Shown: positions 1 to 8,093 of the stretch, piece by piece
Layout: each line of letters opens with the position of its first letter
Numbering within the stretch: the stretch's first letter is position 1
Assembly: GCF_030818895.1 (NCBI RefSeq)
Contig: NZ_JAUTBA010000001.1
Span: forward strand, 4,650,001 to 4,714,000
Reading direction: 5' to 3'
Origin: Sphingobacterium zeae
GTDB lineage: Bacteria; Bacteroidota; Bacteroidia; Sphingobacteriales; Sphingobacteriaceae
Length of the DNA: 64,000 nt
Program-made: the position numbers and the translations under genes
Notes under the pieces: generated by a model
Database searches by the model: none
Told to the model about the DNA's origin: nothing
Seen by the model: the letters and a program-made list of their open reading frames with translations, nothing else

Positions 1-1
1 T

Positions 2-733
2 GGCGCAATCAAAAAGCAGCACATTAACGAGAGGGAACTTAAAAGTTATATCTCCGATTGTGTTTCGCAGATCAAGCAAAACGAAATACACCAGTTAATT
101 CGGGAGATACCAATCGAAAACATCATAACCACAAATTATGATTTTAGTTTAGAAGGTCAAACCAGCACACGTAATACTGGTTTAATCCGCGAAACAACAT
201 ACAGCATCTTTCGCAGGCATGAAAGTGAACATAAAACCTATTGGCATATTCATGGTGACTGTCTAAATCCCTCTTCCATTAATCTCGGTTATGAGCATTA
301 TTGTGGTCAATTGCAAAAAATGAGGGATTATGTCGTTAATGGAACAAATTACAGTTCAGAAACTGTCTACAAAGATTCCTTGATGAAAAGGTTGAATCAG
401 AAAAAAGGAACCAAGCTACAATCGTGGATTGATCTATTTTTTACGCAAGATATCCACATCTTTGGTCTCTCTCTAGATCTTGTGGAAATCGATCTTTGGT
501 GGCTATTAACGTATCGTGCACGTAATAAGTATTATAAACGGAGTAGCTTTATTAAAAATCAATTATTTTATTATACAACAAAAAAATGGTATTCGCTTTC
601 CAAGGATAAGATGCAGTTACTTCAGGCACATGATGTCGAGATTATTGTAATTGACGAAGCCGATAAGACTAAATATTATAAAAAAGTATTAGCAGCAGTG
701 AGAAAAAGATACGAGCTTTCCAGTAGAGAATAG
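2..733 (+). CDS. SIR2-like domain protein, 3' part (5' end outside window)
   Basis: The reading frame is open from base 2 to the stop at 733, so the gene begins upstream of the window. Visible motifs fit the SIR2-like fold: ENIITTNYD (encoded near 116-142), then HIHGD (245-259) followed by a hydrophobic stretch, then IFGLSLDLVEIDLWWLL (about 457-507), a signature seen near the C-terminus of the bacterial SIR2_2 type. Members of this group bind NAD, and several act as NAD-depleting effectors in anti-phage systems; others are of unknown function. Because the N-terminal part and upstream neighbours are missing, a defence role is only an inference. No partner gene is visible downstream. The C-terminal 40 residues are basic and rich in lysine and tyrosine. 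Family assignment is fairly sure, function is not. Confidence 0.7.
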   Translation, partial: GAIKKQHINERELKSYISDCVSQIKQNEIHQLIREIPIENIITTNYDFSLEGQTSTRNTGLIRETTYSIFRRHESEHKTYWHIHGDCLNPSSINLGYEHYCGQLQKMRDYVVNGTNYSSETVYKDSLMKRLNQKKGTKLQSWIDLFFTQDIHIFGLSLDLVEIDLWWLLTYRARNKYYKRSSFIKNQLFYYTTKKWYSLSKDKMQLLQAHDVEIIVIDEADKTKYYKKVLAAVRKRYELSSRE

Positions 734-879
734 CAAACAATAGAAACATAGAATAATATTTTCAGATTGATTTTGAGAAATAAAAAAAATAAATCACTTT
801 TGCTTTTAGTTCCTGCAATTTAAAGGAACTGTAAGGCCATAACATATTAACCGTCGATATTTATTTTTAAGAACTCTCT

Positions 880-2109
880 ATGTCGTTTCAAAGAATTGCC
901 TATTTCTTTTTGGGCCTAACATTATTTGTTAGTTGTAAGAGAGATATTCACCCAGGTATTGTACCGCCCGATCCTGAGATCACAGAAAGAGATAAACTAC
1001 CAGTCCCAGCAGGTTTTACAACTGATATTGCTAGTATAAAAATTAGTGCAATTGCCAATGCAAATGAACCTGGTGAAGAGCGACCATCTTTGGTACGCGA
1101 TATTTCTGGAAATAACGCGAGTTATTGCCATCCCGATGTGGAGTATTTTCCAAAGGGTTTCAACGGATACAAATATTGGATGGTATTCACGCCTTATTTC
1201 GGAATCATAGGCTCAGACAGAACAGCCTCACTTTACGAAAACCCAACTATAGTTGCATCTAACGACGGAAAAGAATGGATTACACCAGCTGGGATGATCA
1301 ATCCTATTCAGCGGCGCCCACCATTAGAAGAGTCTTTCATCCAAAAAGATGGTAGTCCAAATCAAGGCTATTGGTCTGATGTTGATTGGAATTTCAACGG
1401 AAAGGAATTTGAGCTATATTATAGGGGATGCTTTTTCTCCAGCAAAATTCTGAAAAGATGGGGCGCTAAAAGCGACAATAATAATAGGAAATTAAACGAA
1501 GAAGCTGAACGTGTTATTGTAAGGCAAACATCGAAAAATGGAATTGACTGGACTCCCCTGGAACTTGTTTATAATAGTAATGAACCCGCAGCCTTTCAAG
1601 ACAACCACATCCTATCTCCAACCTTTGTAAATAATGCCGCCAATATAACAACAAGCTACGAAGTAGATTTCATGCCGAGTTATAAAACGCCTATTATAAC
1701 GAATATCCTATCGCGTGTTTCTACAAATGGATTAGACTTTACCACTTATCGGAATAGCAAAAAGATTGAATTTATCAACAAACCTTGGCTGGAGTTTAGT
1801 AAGGGATATTCAACTTGGCATTTACAAGGCTCTTATATCGATGGATATTATTTCTTATGTCTGGCAATCGGAAATGTAGATCGATTCACCTCAGATATGA
1901 ATTACCTAGCATATTCAAAGGATGGCATACACTTTCGGGTCTTTGAAAAACCTTTAGCTTCCGCTAATGTATACCGCTCTTCTGTATTCCCAAAGATAGC
2001 TTCCTCAAAAAATATTGAGTTCGGTGCCGTTATTGGCTACAAGTCCGGTGCCTTTGGCTATCGTGAGTTCACGATCGATAAACAGGTATTGGAAAATGGT
2101 CTTAAATAA
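880..2109 (+). CDS. Lipoprotein with glycosidase-like (GH43/GH32-type) beta-propeller features
   Basis: The 409-residue protein starts with a lipoprotein signal (LTLFVSC, lipidated Cys19, then KRD), so it is probably an outer-membrane lipoprotein. The body has features of five-bladed propeller glycosidases and their inactive relatives: HPDVEYF (84-90), YENPTIVASNDG (119-130) and SDVDW...FELYYR (166-182), that is, acidic residues on short loops followed by aromatic strands. I cannot identify a complete catalytic triad, so it may bind sugar without cleaving it. It stands alone: the SIR2-like gene ends 146 bp upstream and nudK begins 116 bp downstream. The exact family is not recognised; a sialidase-like or GH43-like domain are the main options. 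Confidence 0.55.
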   Translation: MSFQRIAYFFLGLTLFVSCKRDIHPGIVPPDPEITERDKLPVPAGFTTDIASIKISAIANANEPGEERPSLVRDISGNNASYCHPDVEYFPKGFNGYKYWMVFTPYFGIIGSDRTASLYENPTIVASNDGKEWITPAGMINPIQRRPPLEESFIQKDGSPNQGYWSDVDWNFNGKEFELYYRGCFFSSKILKRWGAKSDNNNRKLNEEAERVIVRQTSKNGIDWTPLELVYNSNEPAAFQDNHILSPTFVNNAANITTSYEVDFMPSYKTPIITNILSRVSTNGLDFTTYRNSKKIEFINKPWLEFSKGYSTWHLQGSYIDGYYFLCLAIGNVDRFTSDMNYLAYSKDGIHFRVFEKPLASANVYRSSVFPKIASSKNIEFGAVIGYKSGAFGYREFTIDKQVLENGLK

Positions 2110-2225
2110 AGTCCATTAGATAGCGCCATAGAAAGCAGCGAAAGATATCAAAGCACCTTTTAGCTTTTCCTGCTTCATTTGGATTGCAATCTTTATTTTT
2201 ACTATTTTACTTTAACGCACTAAAA

Positions 2226-2807
2226 ATGGCAATAAAAGATATTGAAATTATAAAAACCGAGATACTATCAGATAATTGGTACACGCTAAAGAAAGTAACC
2301 TATCAATACAGCAAACCCGACGGTACAATACAGCAACAAAGTAGGGAAGCTTATGACCGTGGTAATGGCGCGGTTATTCTGCTTTATAACATCAGTTCCC
2401 AGACCGTTATATTGACCAGACAATTTCGAATCCCGACTTACATCAATGGCAACGAATCGGGTATGCTGATAGAAGCATGCGCAGGATTACTTGACCGAGA
2501 TTCACCGCAAGATTGCATCCGTAGAGAAACAGAAGAAGAAACGGGCTACCAGGTCAAGGAAGCACAAAAGATATTTGAAGCCTACATGTCCCCCGGGTCA
2601 GTAACCGAGATATTGCATTTTTTTATAGCAGAATATACAACCAATATGAAAGTTAGCGATGGAGGTGGACTTGAAGAAGAAGAAGAGCATATAGAGATCC
2701 TTGAAATTAAAATTCAGGATGCTTTACACATGATTGATACAGGTGAAATCAAAGATGGAAAAACTATTATGTTGCTGCAATATATTAAACTGAAAAATAT
2801 CTTGTAG
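2226..2807 (+). CDS. nudK: GDP-mannose pyrophosphatase-type Nudix hydrolase (NudK family)
   Basis: The 193-residue protein follows the layout of Escherichia coli NudK closely from end to end: DRGNGAVILLYN, LTRQFRIPTYINGNESG, the Nudix helix RRETEEETGY, then YMSPGSVTEILHFFIAEY, and the ending GEIKDGKTIMLLQY. NudK-type enzymes hydrolyse GDP-mannose and related nucleotide sugars to a nucleoside monophosphate and a sugar phosphate in the cytoplasm, with Mg2+ held by the Nudix glutamates. The ATG at 2226 is chosen because family similarity begins at once (MAIKDIEIIKTEILSDNWYT); an in-frame ATG 14 codons upstream adds an unrelated hydrophobic extension. The gene is monocistronic as far as can be seen. 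Confidence 0.88.
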   Translation: MAIKDIEIIKTEILSDNWYTLKKVTYQYSKPDGTIQQQSREAYDRGNGAVILLYNISSQTVILTRQFRIPTYINGNESGMLIEACAGLLDRDSPQDCIRRETEEETGYQVKEAQKIFEAYMSPGSVTEILHFFIAEYTTNMKVSDGGGLEEEEEHIEILEIKIQDALHMIDTGEIKDGKTIMLLQYIKLKNIL

Positions 2808-2938
2808 GCATACAGCATGTTTATAGCCCTTTCAAGCAAAATAGCCAATTTCAGCAAAAATAAACTTGGAGCACTCGAAATCTGTGGTAGTTGCCATATA
2901 GTAAGGACTTCCATTTTCAAGTACTCTTTAAAGTAAGA

Positions 2939-2983
2939 TAAGCAAGAACAGAACGAAATTATATCTCGTCCAGTCCTTGCTTA
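2939..2983 (-). terminator. Stem-loop downstream of ohrR
   Basis: Arms 2939-2956 and 2966-2983 pair over 18 positions in the minus-strand RNA if G-U pairs are allowed, with a 9-base loop. It lies 17 bp past the ohrR stop and is followed in that direction by a moderately T-rich stretch. It is a plausible end for the ohr operon transcript; the weak U-tract lowers confidence. Confidence 0.5.
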
Positions 2984-3000
2984 TTCCATATGAAAAACTC

Positions 3001-3432
3001 CTAGCGTTTACCCGAATTATTAACGATTTTATCAGCTAAAGACTTGAGTTGGACCATATCATCATACTCAAGGTTTAACGTTTGAAAAATCTGCATAGGA
3101 ATACAACTCGCTTTTTCTTTCAGCATCAATCCTTGCTTCGTCAGTTTGATTTTTACCACTCGCTCATCAGATTTGCTTCGTGTTCGGGTGAGCAAGGCTT
3201 TGGCCTCGAGACGTTTCAATAGCGGTGTAAGTGTTCCATTATCTAAAAATAGCTTACTTCCTAATTGATTTACCGTCTGCTCACCATTTTCCCATAATGC
3301 CATCATGGTGATATATTGTGGGTAGGTCAAGTCAATCTCTTCAAGAATAGCTCTATATTGCTGCATAATTTCCCTATGCAACACGTAAACTGAAAAGCAA
3401 AGCTGTTTATCTAATTTTAATAAGTCGTCCAT
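3001..3432 (-). CDS. ohrR: MarR/OhrR-family organic-peroxide-sensing repressor
   Basis: This winged-helix MarR-family protein has 143 residues from the ATG at 3432. OhrR-type features are the N-terminal LDKQLCFSVY with the reactive Cys12, DLTYPQYITMMALWE, the recognition segment LDNGTLTPLLKRLEAKALLTR, and the wing RSKSDERVVKIKLT. In OhrR proteins oxidation of this cysteine by organic hydroperoxides releases the repressor from DNA. It is the last gene of a minus-strand operon headed by ohr, 47 bp after the nitroreductase, which suggests autoregulation. An upstream in-frame start would add 12 residues outside the conserved region. No second conserved cysteine is seen near the C-terminus, which fits the one-cysteine class. 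Confidence 0.85.
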   Translation of the reverse strand: MDDLLKLDKQLCFSVYVLHREIMQQYRAILEEIDLTYPQYITMMALWENGEQTVNQLGSKLFLDNGTLTPLLKRLEAKALLTRTRSKSDERVVKIKLTKQGLMLKEKASCIPMQIFQTLNLEYDDMVQLKSLADKIVNNSGKR

Positions 3433-3479
3433 CCTACAAAGATATCGAGTTTTCAAGTGATTGAGCAAGCAGCGCCCAT

Positions 3480-4115
3480 CTATTTATATTCAACGACAAA
3501 ATCCTCTTTGGATACTCTAACTTTTTTCATCGTTGAGATCCAATCGCGGGAAGAGTCTGCTACCCCAATATACATTAATGATACACTCTTTAAACCGAGC
3601 TTTTCCAGTCCCAATACTTCATCCACGATGCGATTATCAAAACCTTCCGCTGGCGTAGAATCGACGCGAAGTTCGGCCGCTTGGGCTAGCGCTAAGCCTA
3701 AAGCGATATAAGTCTGTCTTGCTGTATGCGCAAAATTTCTTTCGGCAGCTTCATTTAGATAAATCGACTTTAGCTTATCGGTGTACGAACCAAAGCGTCC
3801 TCGAGGTAGATCGCGTTCGTCTGTTGTATAATCATACACCTGATCGATACGCTCAGCGGTATAACGATCCCATGCAGCGAAAATCAGCACATGCGAACAT
3901 TCACGCATACACTCTGGATTTAGTGCTCCCTTAGCCAACTCCTCTTTTAATGTTTGGTTCTCAACGACAAGCACTTTAAATGGCTGTAGACCTGAAGACG
4001 TAGGGGCCAAACGAGCAGCTTCCACAATCTTGTCTATATCTTCCTGACTAACCTTTTGTTCCGGGTCATACGCTTTTACAGCATGACGCCATTTTAAATC
4101 TTCTATTAATGACAT
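3480..4115 (-). CDS. NAD(P)H-dependent nitroreductase-family oxidoreductase
   Basis: A 211-residue FMN-binding oxidoreductase of the NfsB-like nitroreductase family. The N-terminus WRHAVKAYDP and the following APTSSGLQPFKVLVV form the usual FMN-contact region, and FAHTARQTYIALGLALAQAAEL is the conserved dimer helix. These homodimeric flavoenzymes reduce quinones, nitro compounds or activated alkenes with NAD(P)H in the cytoplasm. Here it is co-directional with ohr and DUF1304 (12 bp gap to the latter) and followed by ohrR, so it is probably induced by organic hydroperoxides and may deal with electrophilic lipid breakdown products. The physiological substrate is not known. Confidence 0.85.
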   Translation of the reverse strand: MSLIEDLKWRHAVKAYDPEQKVSQEDIDKIVEAARLAPTSSGLQPFKVLVVENQTLKEELAKGALNPECMRECSHVLIFAAWDRYTAERIDQVYDYTTDERDLPRGRFGSYTDKLKSIYLNEAAERNFAHTARQTYIALGLALAQAAELRVDSTPAEGFDNRIVDEVLGLEKLGLKSVSLMYIGVADSSRDWISTMKKVRVSKEDFVVEYK

Positions 4116-4127
4116 ATAATTATATAT

Positions 4128-4496
4128 TTATTTGGAGAGAATAACAGCTAATAAAGCCAACAATGCTGGCACTCCCTGTACAATGAATATCTTTTTGCTC
4201 GATGTAATTCCACCAAAAATTCCTGCCACAAGAACACATCCTAGAAAAAACAGTCGTACATTTTCACTCCATACTGGATCAGTGATAAAGAACGACCAGG
4301 CCAAGCCTGCAACTAAAAAACCATTATACAAGCCTTGATTTGCAGCAAGCCCCTTAGTAGGTTTGAAGAGCTCAGCAGGAAGAGCTTTTCCGAAGCTGCG
4401 TTTTCCAGCTGTTTCCCAAGCAAACATTTCCATCCATACAATGTATACATGTTCTAAAAGTACAAGTGCTGTAAGCACATTGGCCAAATTATTCAT
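4128..4496 (-). CDS. DUF1304 family small membrane protein
   Basis: A 122-residue integral membrane protein with about four hydrophobic segments (near 5-25, 55-72, 80-97 and 103-120). The first helix carries the DUF1304 hallmark ALVLLEHVYIVWMEMFAWET, followed by the soluble loop KPTKGLAANQGLYNGF that is also typical. Function is unknown; members often sit with stress genes. It starts 3 bp after the ohr stop and ends 12 bp before the nitroreductase start, so it is translated within the peroxide-stress operon. Confidence 0.85.
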   Translation of the reverse strand: MNNLANVLTALVLLEHVYIVWMEMFAWETAGKRSFGKALPAELFKPTKGLAANQGLYNGFLVAGLAWSFFITDPVWSENVRLFFLGCVLVAGIFGGITSSKKIFIVQGVPALLALLAVILSK

Positions 4497-4499
4497 CTA

Positions 4500-4925
4500 T
4501 TATTCGTTAGTTGATACTGTCAATTTAACTTCTATATTACCTCTTGTGGCATTTGAATAAGGACAAACTTGATGTGCCTTTTCAATCAATTCTCGTGCAA
4601 CTTCAACGCTTACACCAGGAATATTTGCATGTAGTTCAGCGGCGAGACCGAAACCACCATTTTCCAATTGTCCTATACTGACATGAGCAGTTACAGATGT
4701 CTCACCTGTTTTAACCTTTTCTGATCTAATCACCAAATTCAAAGCACTATCAAAGCATGCCGCATACCCCGCTGCGAAAAGCATTTCCGGATTAGCATAA
4801 TCGTCATTGGCGCCGCCAAGACCTCTAGGCATACGAACAGCTAAGTCCAATACGCCATTTTCACTTTTTACTTGCCCGTTTCGTCCGCCTTTTGCTGTCG
4901 CACCGATATTATATAACGTTTTCAT
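4500..4925 (-). CDS. ohr: Organic hydroperoxide resistance protein (Ohr/OsmC family)
   Basis: A 141-residue OsmC-fold thiol peroxidase. The peroxidatic Cys57 lies in GYAACFDSAL and the resolving Cys121 in VCPYSNATRGN, the usual pair in Ohr proteins; the GLGG...NPEMLFAAG segment is also conserved. Ohr reduces organic and fatty-acid hydroperoxides as a homodimer in the cytoplasm, normally recycled through lipoylated proteins. It is the first gene of the operon that ends with ohrR. A Bacteroidota-type promoter overlapped by an inverted repeat lies just upstream (4951-4991). Length and both cysteines match the family, so the assignment is firm. Confidence 0.93.
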   Translation of the reverse strand: MKTLYNIGATAKGGRNGQVKSENGVLDLAVRMPRGLGGANDDYANPEMLFAAGYAACFDSALNLVIRSEKVKTGETSVTAHVSIGQLENGGFGLAAELHANIPGVSVEVARELIEKAHQVCPYSNATRGNIEVKLTVSTNE

Positions 4926-4952
4926 ATTTTAATTTGTTTTAATTTGACCATA

Positions 4953-4984
4953 CAAATGTACATCAAGAAATTATATTGTGCAAA
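4953..4984 (-). promoter_or_regulatory. ohr operon promoter (minus strand)
   Basis: On the minus strand a TTTG (complement of 4981-4984), 20 bp, and TACATTTG (complement of 4953-4960) match the Bacteroidota -33/-7 consensus. The -7 box is 28 bp upstream of the ohr ATG. The downstream box overlaps the small palindrome TACAAATGTA (4951-4960). Confidence 0.65.
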
Positions 4985-4991
4985 ATATAAT
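4970..4991. promoter_or_regulatory. Operator-like inverted repeat over the ohr -33 region
   Basis: ATTATATT (4970-4977), a 6-bp spacer and AATATAAT (4984-4991) form a perfect 8-bp inverted repeat covering the -33 element. Size, AT-richness and position suit a MarR/OhrR dimer site; the link to the ohrR product is inferred from the shared operon. Confidence 0.5.
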
Positions 4992-5161
4992 ATGGTAATT
5001 TACATTGAAATGAGAATTATTGTCAATGGAACTACCGCCTGAAGTTAGAAAACAATTTCAGTTAATAAACGGTATAATTTACATCGTAGAAGGAACCAGT
5101 TGCATCTTTCCTTTCTATCCAGAATACAAGATAGCGATGGACACGCATTGACGTATCCGGT

Positions 5162-5260
5162 GGAATGAATATTTCATATAGCGGAATGAATATTCAATAG
5201 CTAGGTTTCGCAACAAAACTGAATCTATTTTGCATAAAGACAGTAATTTCGCTAAGTTTG
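5162..5260 (+). promoter_or_regulatory. Promoter of the Crp/Fnr gene with upstream direct repeats
   Basis: TTTG (5229-5232), 20 bp and TAAGTTTG (5253-5260) match the Bacteroidota consensus exactly. Upstream, GGAATGAATATT occurs twice (5162-5173 and 5183-5194) at a 21-bp period, about two helical turns, which suggests a tandem activator or repressor site. The -7 box ends only 6 bp before the ATG at 5267. Confidence 0.6.
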
Positions 5261-5266
5261 AAATCC

Positions 5267-5833
5267 ATGATAGCAACATATTTCCGCTCTATTGGTCTCT
5301 TTGAGGAAGAAGAGATCAATCAAATTGTCGATCTTTTCGAATACAAAAAGTTGAATAAAAATGACTTTTTCATCAAAGAAAATCAGCGCTGTCATGAGGT
5401 TGCATTAATACAGTCAGGGATTTTCCGCTCCTTTTATAGTAGCGTCAATAAAGAGGATATTACGTATTGTTTCCGCTTTCCGAATACTTGGATAGCGGCC
5501 TACTCCTCTTTCATTACGGGCGGACCAAGTGTAGAGAACATGCAGGCGATTACACCTGTTGAACTATGGGTGATCAGAAAAAATATCATTAACAAGCTTG
5601 CCTCCAATAATCTGAAATGGATGACGTACCTTAAAATGATTGCTGAAGAGCAATATCTCGAGCTCGAAAAACGTGTCTTTCAATTACAAAAAGAGACCGC
5701 GTCACAACGTTATGCTAATTTAATCAAAGATCATCCAGCGTTTATTCAACAGCTTCCTTTACACTATCTTGCGTCTTACTTAGGTATCACACAACGTCAT
5801 TTAAGTCGCATTCGCAATCAGATCTCTTTTTAG
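5267..5833 (+). CDS. Crp/Fnr-family transcriptional regulator
   Basis: A 188-residue protein of the Crp/Fnr superfamily common in Bacteroidota. The N-terminal part forms the cyclic-nucleotide-binding-like beta-roll (FFIKENQRCHEVALIQSGIFRSFY, then EDITYCFRFPNTWIAAYSSF). A dimerisation helix comes next (about 115-145) and a C-terminal helix-turn-helix in PLHYLASYLGITQRHLSRIR. The arginine and glutamate needed to bind cAMP are not evident, so another ligand, or none, is likely. ATG 5267 is preferred over a TTG three codons upstream because that TTG lies inside the predicted -7 box. The flavoprotein gene 58 bp downstream is the obvious candidate target or operon partner. Confidence 0.82.
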   Translation: MIATYFRSIGLFEEEEINQIVDLFEYKKLNKNDFFIKENQRCHEVALIQSGIFRSFYSSVNKEDITYCFRFPNTWIAAYSSFITGGPSVENMQAITPVELWVIRKNIINKLASNNLKWMTYLKMIAEEQYLELEKRVFQLQKETASQRYANLIKDHPAFIQQLPLHYLASYLGITQRHLSRIRNQISF

Positions 5834-5891
5834 ACATTTGTCCTATAACAACAGTATTCGTATGACTATTTTTGTGCTATAATACAAGGTC

Positions 5892-6473
5892 ATGGACAAA
5901 AAAATACTTATTATCAATGGACACCCAAATCGGGAGTCTTTCAATTTTGCCATTGCAAATACTTATCAAAAAAGTGCAGAAGCGTCCGGAGCTGTTGTAC
6001 GAACGATCCATATCATCGACCTAGACTTCAATCCAAATCTTCAATTTGGTTATCGCAAACGGACTGAACTTGAACAAGACCTACAGCTTGCCTGGGAAGA
6101 CATCCTATGGGCCGATCACCTGGTGTGGGTACATCCCGTTTGGTGGGGTGGCCTCCCCGCCTTGATGAAAGGCTTTATTGATCGACTCTTTTTACCTGGA
6201 ATGGCATTTCAATACCGTGAAAACTCGCTTTTTTGGGACAAATTATTAAAAGGTAAGTCCGCTCGAATCATTACGACACTTGATCAGCCGAGTTGGTATT
6301 ACACGCTGATATACGGTAGTCCCAGCGTTAATCAACTAAAAAAATCAACATTGCAATTTTGTGGAATATCACCCGTAAAAGTCACCTACATAGGCATTAT
6401 CAAAACTTCGGATTCAATTCAGCGGGACAAATGGCTACATAAAGTACAGCAGCTCGGTTACAGACAGGCATAA
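5892..6473 (+). CDS. NAD(P)H oxidoreductase, flavodoxin-like fold (quinone reductase family)
   Basis: A 193-residue protein of the NQO/YwrO/KefF-like flavodoxin-2 family. It opens with KILIINGHPNRESFNFAIAN, where GHP and the following serine contact FAD or FMN phosphate. The motif WVHPVWWGGLPALMKGFIDR is the conserved flavin and substrate loop, and LFLPGMAFQY follows. Such enzymes carry out two-electron reduction of quinones with NAD(P)H in the cytosol. It lies 58 bp after the Crp/Fnr gene in the same direction and converges with the porin gene 85 bp further on. Confidence 0.85.
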   Translation: MDKKILIINGHPNRESFNFAIANTYQKSAEASGAVVRTIHIIDLDFNPNLQFGYRKRTELEQDLQLAWEDILWADHLVWVHPVWWGGLPALMKGFIDRLFLPGMAFQYRENSLFWDKLLKGKSARIITTLDQPSWYYTLIYGSPSVNQLKKSTLQFCGISPVKVTYIGIIKTSDSIQRDKWLHKVQQLGYRQA

Positions 6474-6558
6474 GCTCAATCCGATGAATTTGCCGAATCT
6501 TTAAAAGAGAGGGTGGTGATTAATTTTTATCCAACCGCAAGTTCGGATCCATTTCAGC

Positions 6559-7794
6559 TTACCAGCGGTACTGCATTCTAGCTGTAAATACATCATCTTT
6601 AAGATCTGCTGAAAAGTTTGGCAAACTTGTCGCTTCATTGGTGACATGTTCATTATAGACCGTAAACTTGAGTCTATTGCTAAACTGATAAGCGAGTCCA
6701 TAGCCAAGTGTACTAAACTTGACATCACCATCAGCCGTAAAATTACCGGCCATGCCAATCGTTGAACCACTTGCTTTGGTATTTGGGTCATATACATCGT
6801 ATGCAACCATTGCAGTAAATCCTGTACGCCCGATTTCCTGTGTTAACCAAAGGTAGTAACCGTTGAATTTGCGTTGATAAAGGTCTGTTGTCGGTTGTGC
6901 TGTAAAACTTCTACTCGCATAAGGACCTTTGATATCTACACCACCTGCAACACCAGGCTGATCACCAGCAACATATTCTGTTTTAAAGCTAGACTTACCG
7001 AAGCTGTTATCAAGCTCGAGTTGTAAGTTTGCCCCATAATAATTTCTACCGATGGCTTTGCCCTCATTTTCATCGCTGGTATGCGCACTGTATCCGTTAT
7101 TGTTGGCCGTATAGTAAGTTTTGGTATCGTTACGGACAGAACCCTTATAAAACGAACCACCGAATCCAAAATGGATTTTTTTATCCGCAAGACTATCGAA
7201 TTTAAAAGCTAGATTACCGATCAGATCTTTTTTTGAATCATAATCTTTAGCGGAATGCCCGCTGCCGTTAACCAATGCTAAATCGAGGTTCAGAAATTTA
7301 GCTTTACCTCCCGGATGGTAGCTAACCATCCCCCCTAGGTCACGTTCTCGAGGCATCAACGTTTGAAATACCCGTGCCCTTTCAGGGAAATCCCGATATC
7401 CTGAAGAATATACGATGGAGTATCCAAATGGTCTATTAAAAAGACCAGCAGTCAAACTCAGGCCTTTCTGGCTAGGGTGTCGTAACTGGATAAATGCATC
7501 CATTAGCTGTACTCCATCCTGGGTTGCATCCAACTGGAATACAATACTGGAGTAAGTGTCTACACGGTCGATTTTAAGACGCCCCCTGCGGATCATAAAT
7601 CTATTGTCCGAATTCTTTGAAAAATCACCTCCCGAATAAGAAGTTATTCCGGGGGACTGCGCCTTTTGAAACTGTGTCTGAAGGTATCCCGTGATTTTGA
7701 TATCATGTGGGTCGTAGCTAGAAGGCGCATTATTATTTTGCGCAAGCGCTGCAACAGGACTTATCAGAGCTGAGAGTAAAAGTGCTTTTTTCAT
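6559..7794 (-). CDS. Outer-membrane porin of the OprO/OprP (phosphate-selective porin) family
   Basis: A 411-residue protein with a clear signal peptide (MKKALLLSALISPVAALAQ) and a body of alternating strands ending in FTARMQYRW, an aromatic C-terminus typical of outer-membrane barrels. Family features include IKITGYLQTQFQ, RFMIRRGRLKIDR, FIQLRHPSQKGLSLTAGLFN and DFPERARVFQTLMPRERDLG, found in the O/P-type porins of Bacteroidota. Substrate specificity in this group is not reliably phosphate, so only channel function is claimed. It is monocistronic; no clear TAnnTTTG promoter was found in the 300 bp upstream. Confidence 0.85.
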   Translation of the reverse strand: MKKALLLSALISPVAALAQNNNAPSSYDPHDIKITGYLQTQFQKAQSPGITSYSGGDFSKNSDNRFMIRRGRLKIDRVDTYSSIVFQLDATQDGVQLMDAFIQLRHPSQKGLSLTAGLFNRPFGYSIVYSSGYRDFPERARVFQTLMPRERDLGGMVSYHPGGKAKFLNLDLALVNGSGHSAKDYDSKKDLIGNLAFKFDSLADKKIHFGFGGSFYKGSVRNDTKTYYTANNNGYSAHTSDENEGKAIGRNYYGANLQLELDNSFGKSSFKTEYVAGDQPGVAGGVDIKGPYASRSFTAQPTTDLYQRKFNGYYLWLTQEIGRTGFTAMVAYDVYDPNTKASGSTIGMAGNFTADGDVKFSTLGYGLAYQFSNRLKFTVYNEHVTNEATSLPNFSADLKDDVFTARMQYRW

Positions 7795-8093
7795 GAGAAT
7801 TTTGAATAAATTGTCTTTTTCGCTTGTGATGACACGATACCAATAGAATCATTTTTCCTTCTTCTATCACATCATCTTTTTAATGGCGTAAAAATAGATT
7901 CCCAATATTAAGTTAATATTAATAAATTGTTAGTCTATTAATTTATATACATAAAATTAATGATTTGGTAATAAACGACCTATTTATAAAAGCCATGGGA
8001 TTGAATATTTCCACGTCATACGTATTATCTTCAAAATAAAATGGCCGGTACAAGTTGTATCGGCCATTTTATCGTAAAGATTAGCAGCTAAAA
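7795..8093. other. Intergenic region between porin and first SusD gene
   Basis: About 300 bp of AT-rich DNA upstream of the porin. Apart from the stem-loop at 8038-8070 nothing recognisable is present, and no open frame with coding character was seen. Confidence 0.5.
8038..8070 (-). terminator. Terminator of the first SusC/SusD operon
   Basis: Perfect 10-bp arms 8038-8047 (AAAATGGCCG) and 8061-8070 enclose a 13-base loop, 24 bp past the SusD stop. The stem ends in a run of T in the minus-strand RNA. Confidence 0.75.

Noticed and set aside
2714..2920. 68-codon minus-strand frame overlapping the nudK 3' end
   Set aside because: Overlaps a well-supported gene, has no recognisable features and no promoter.
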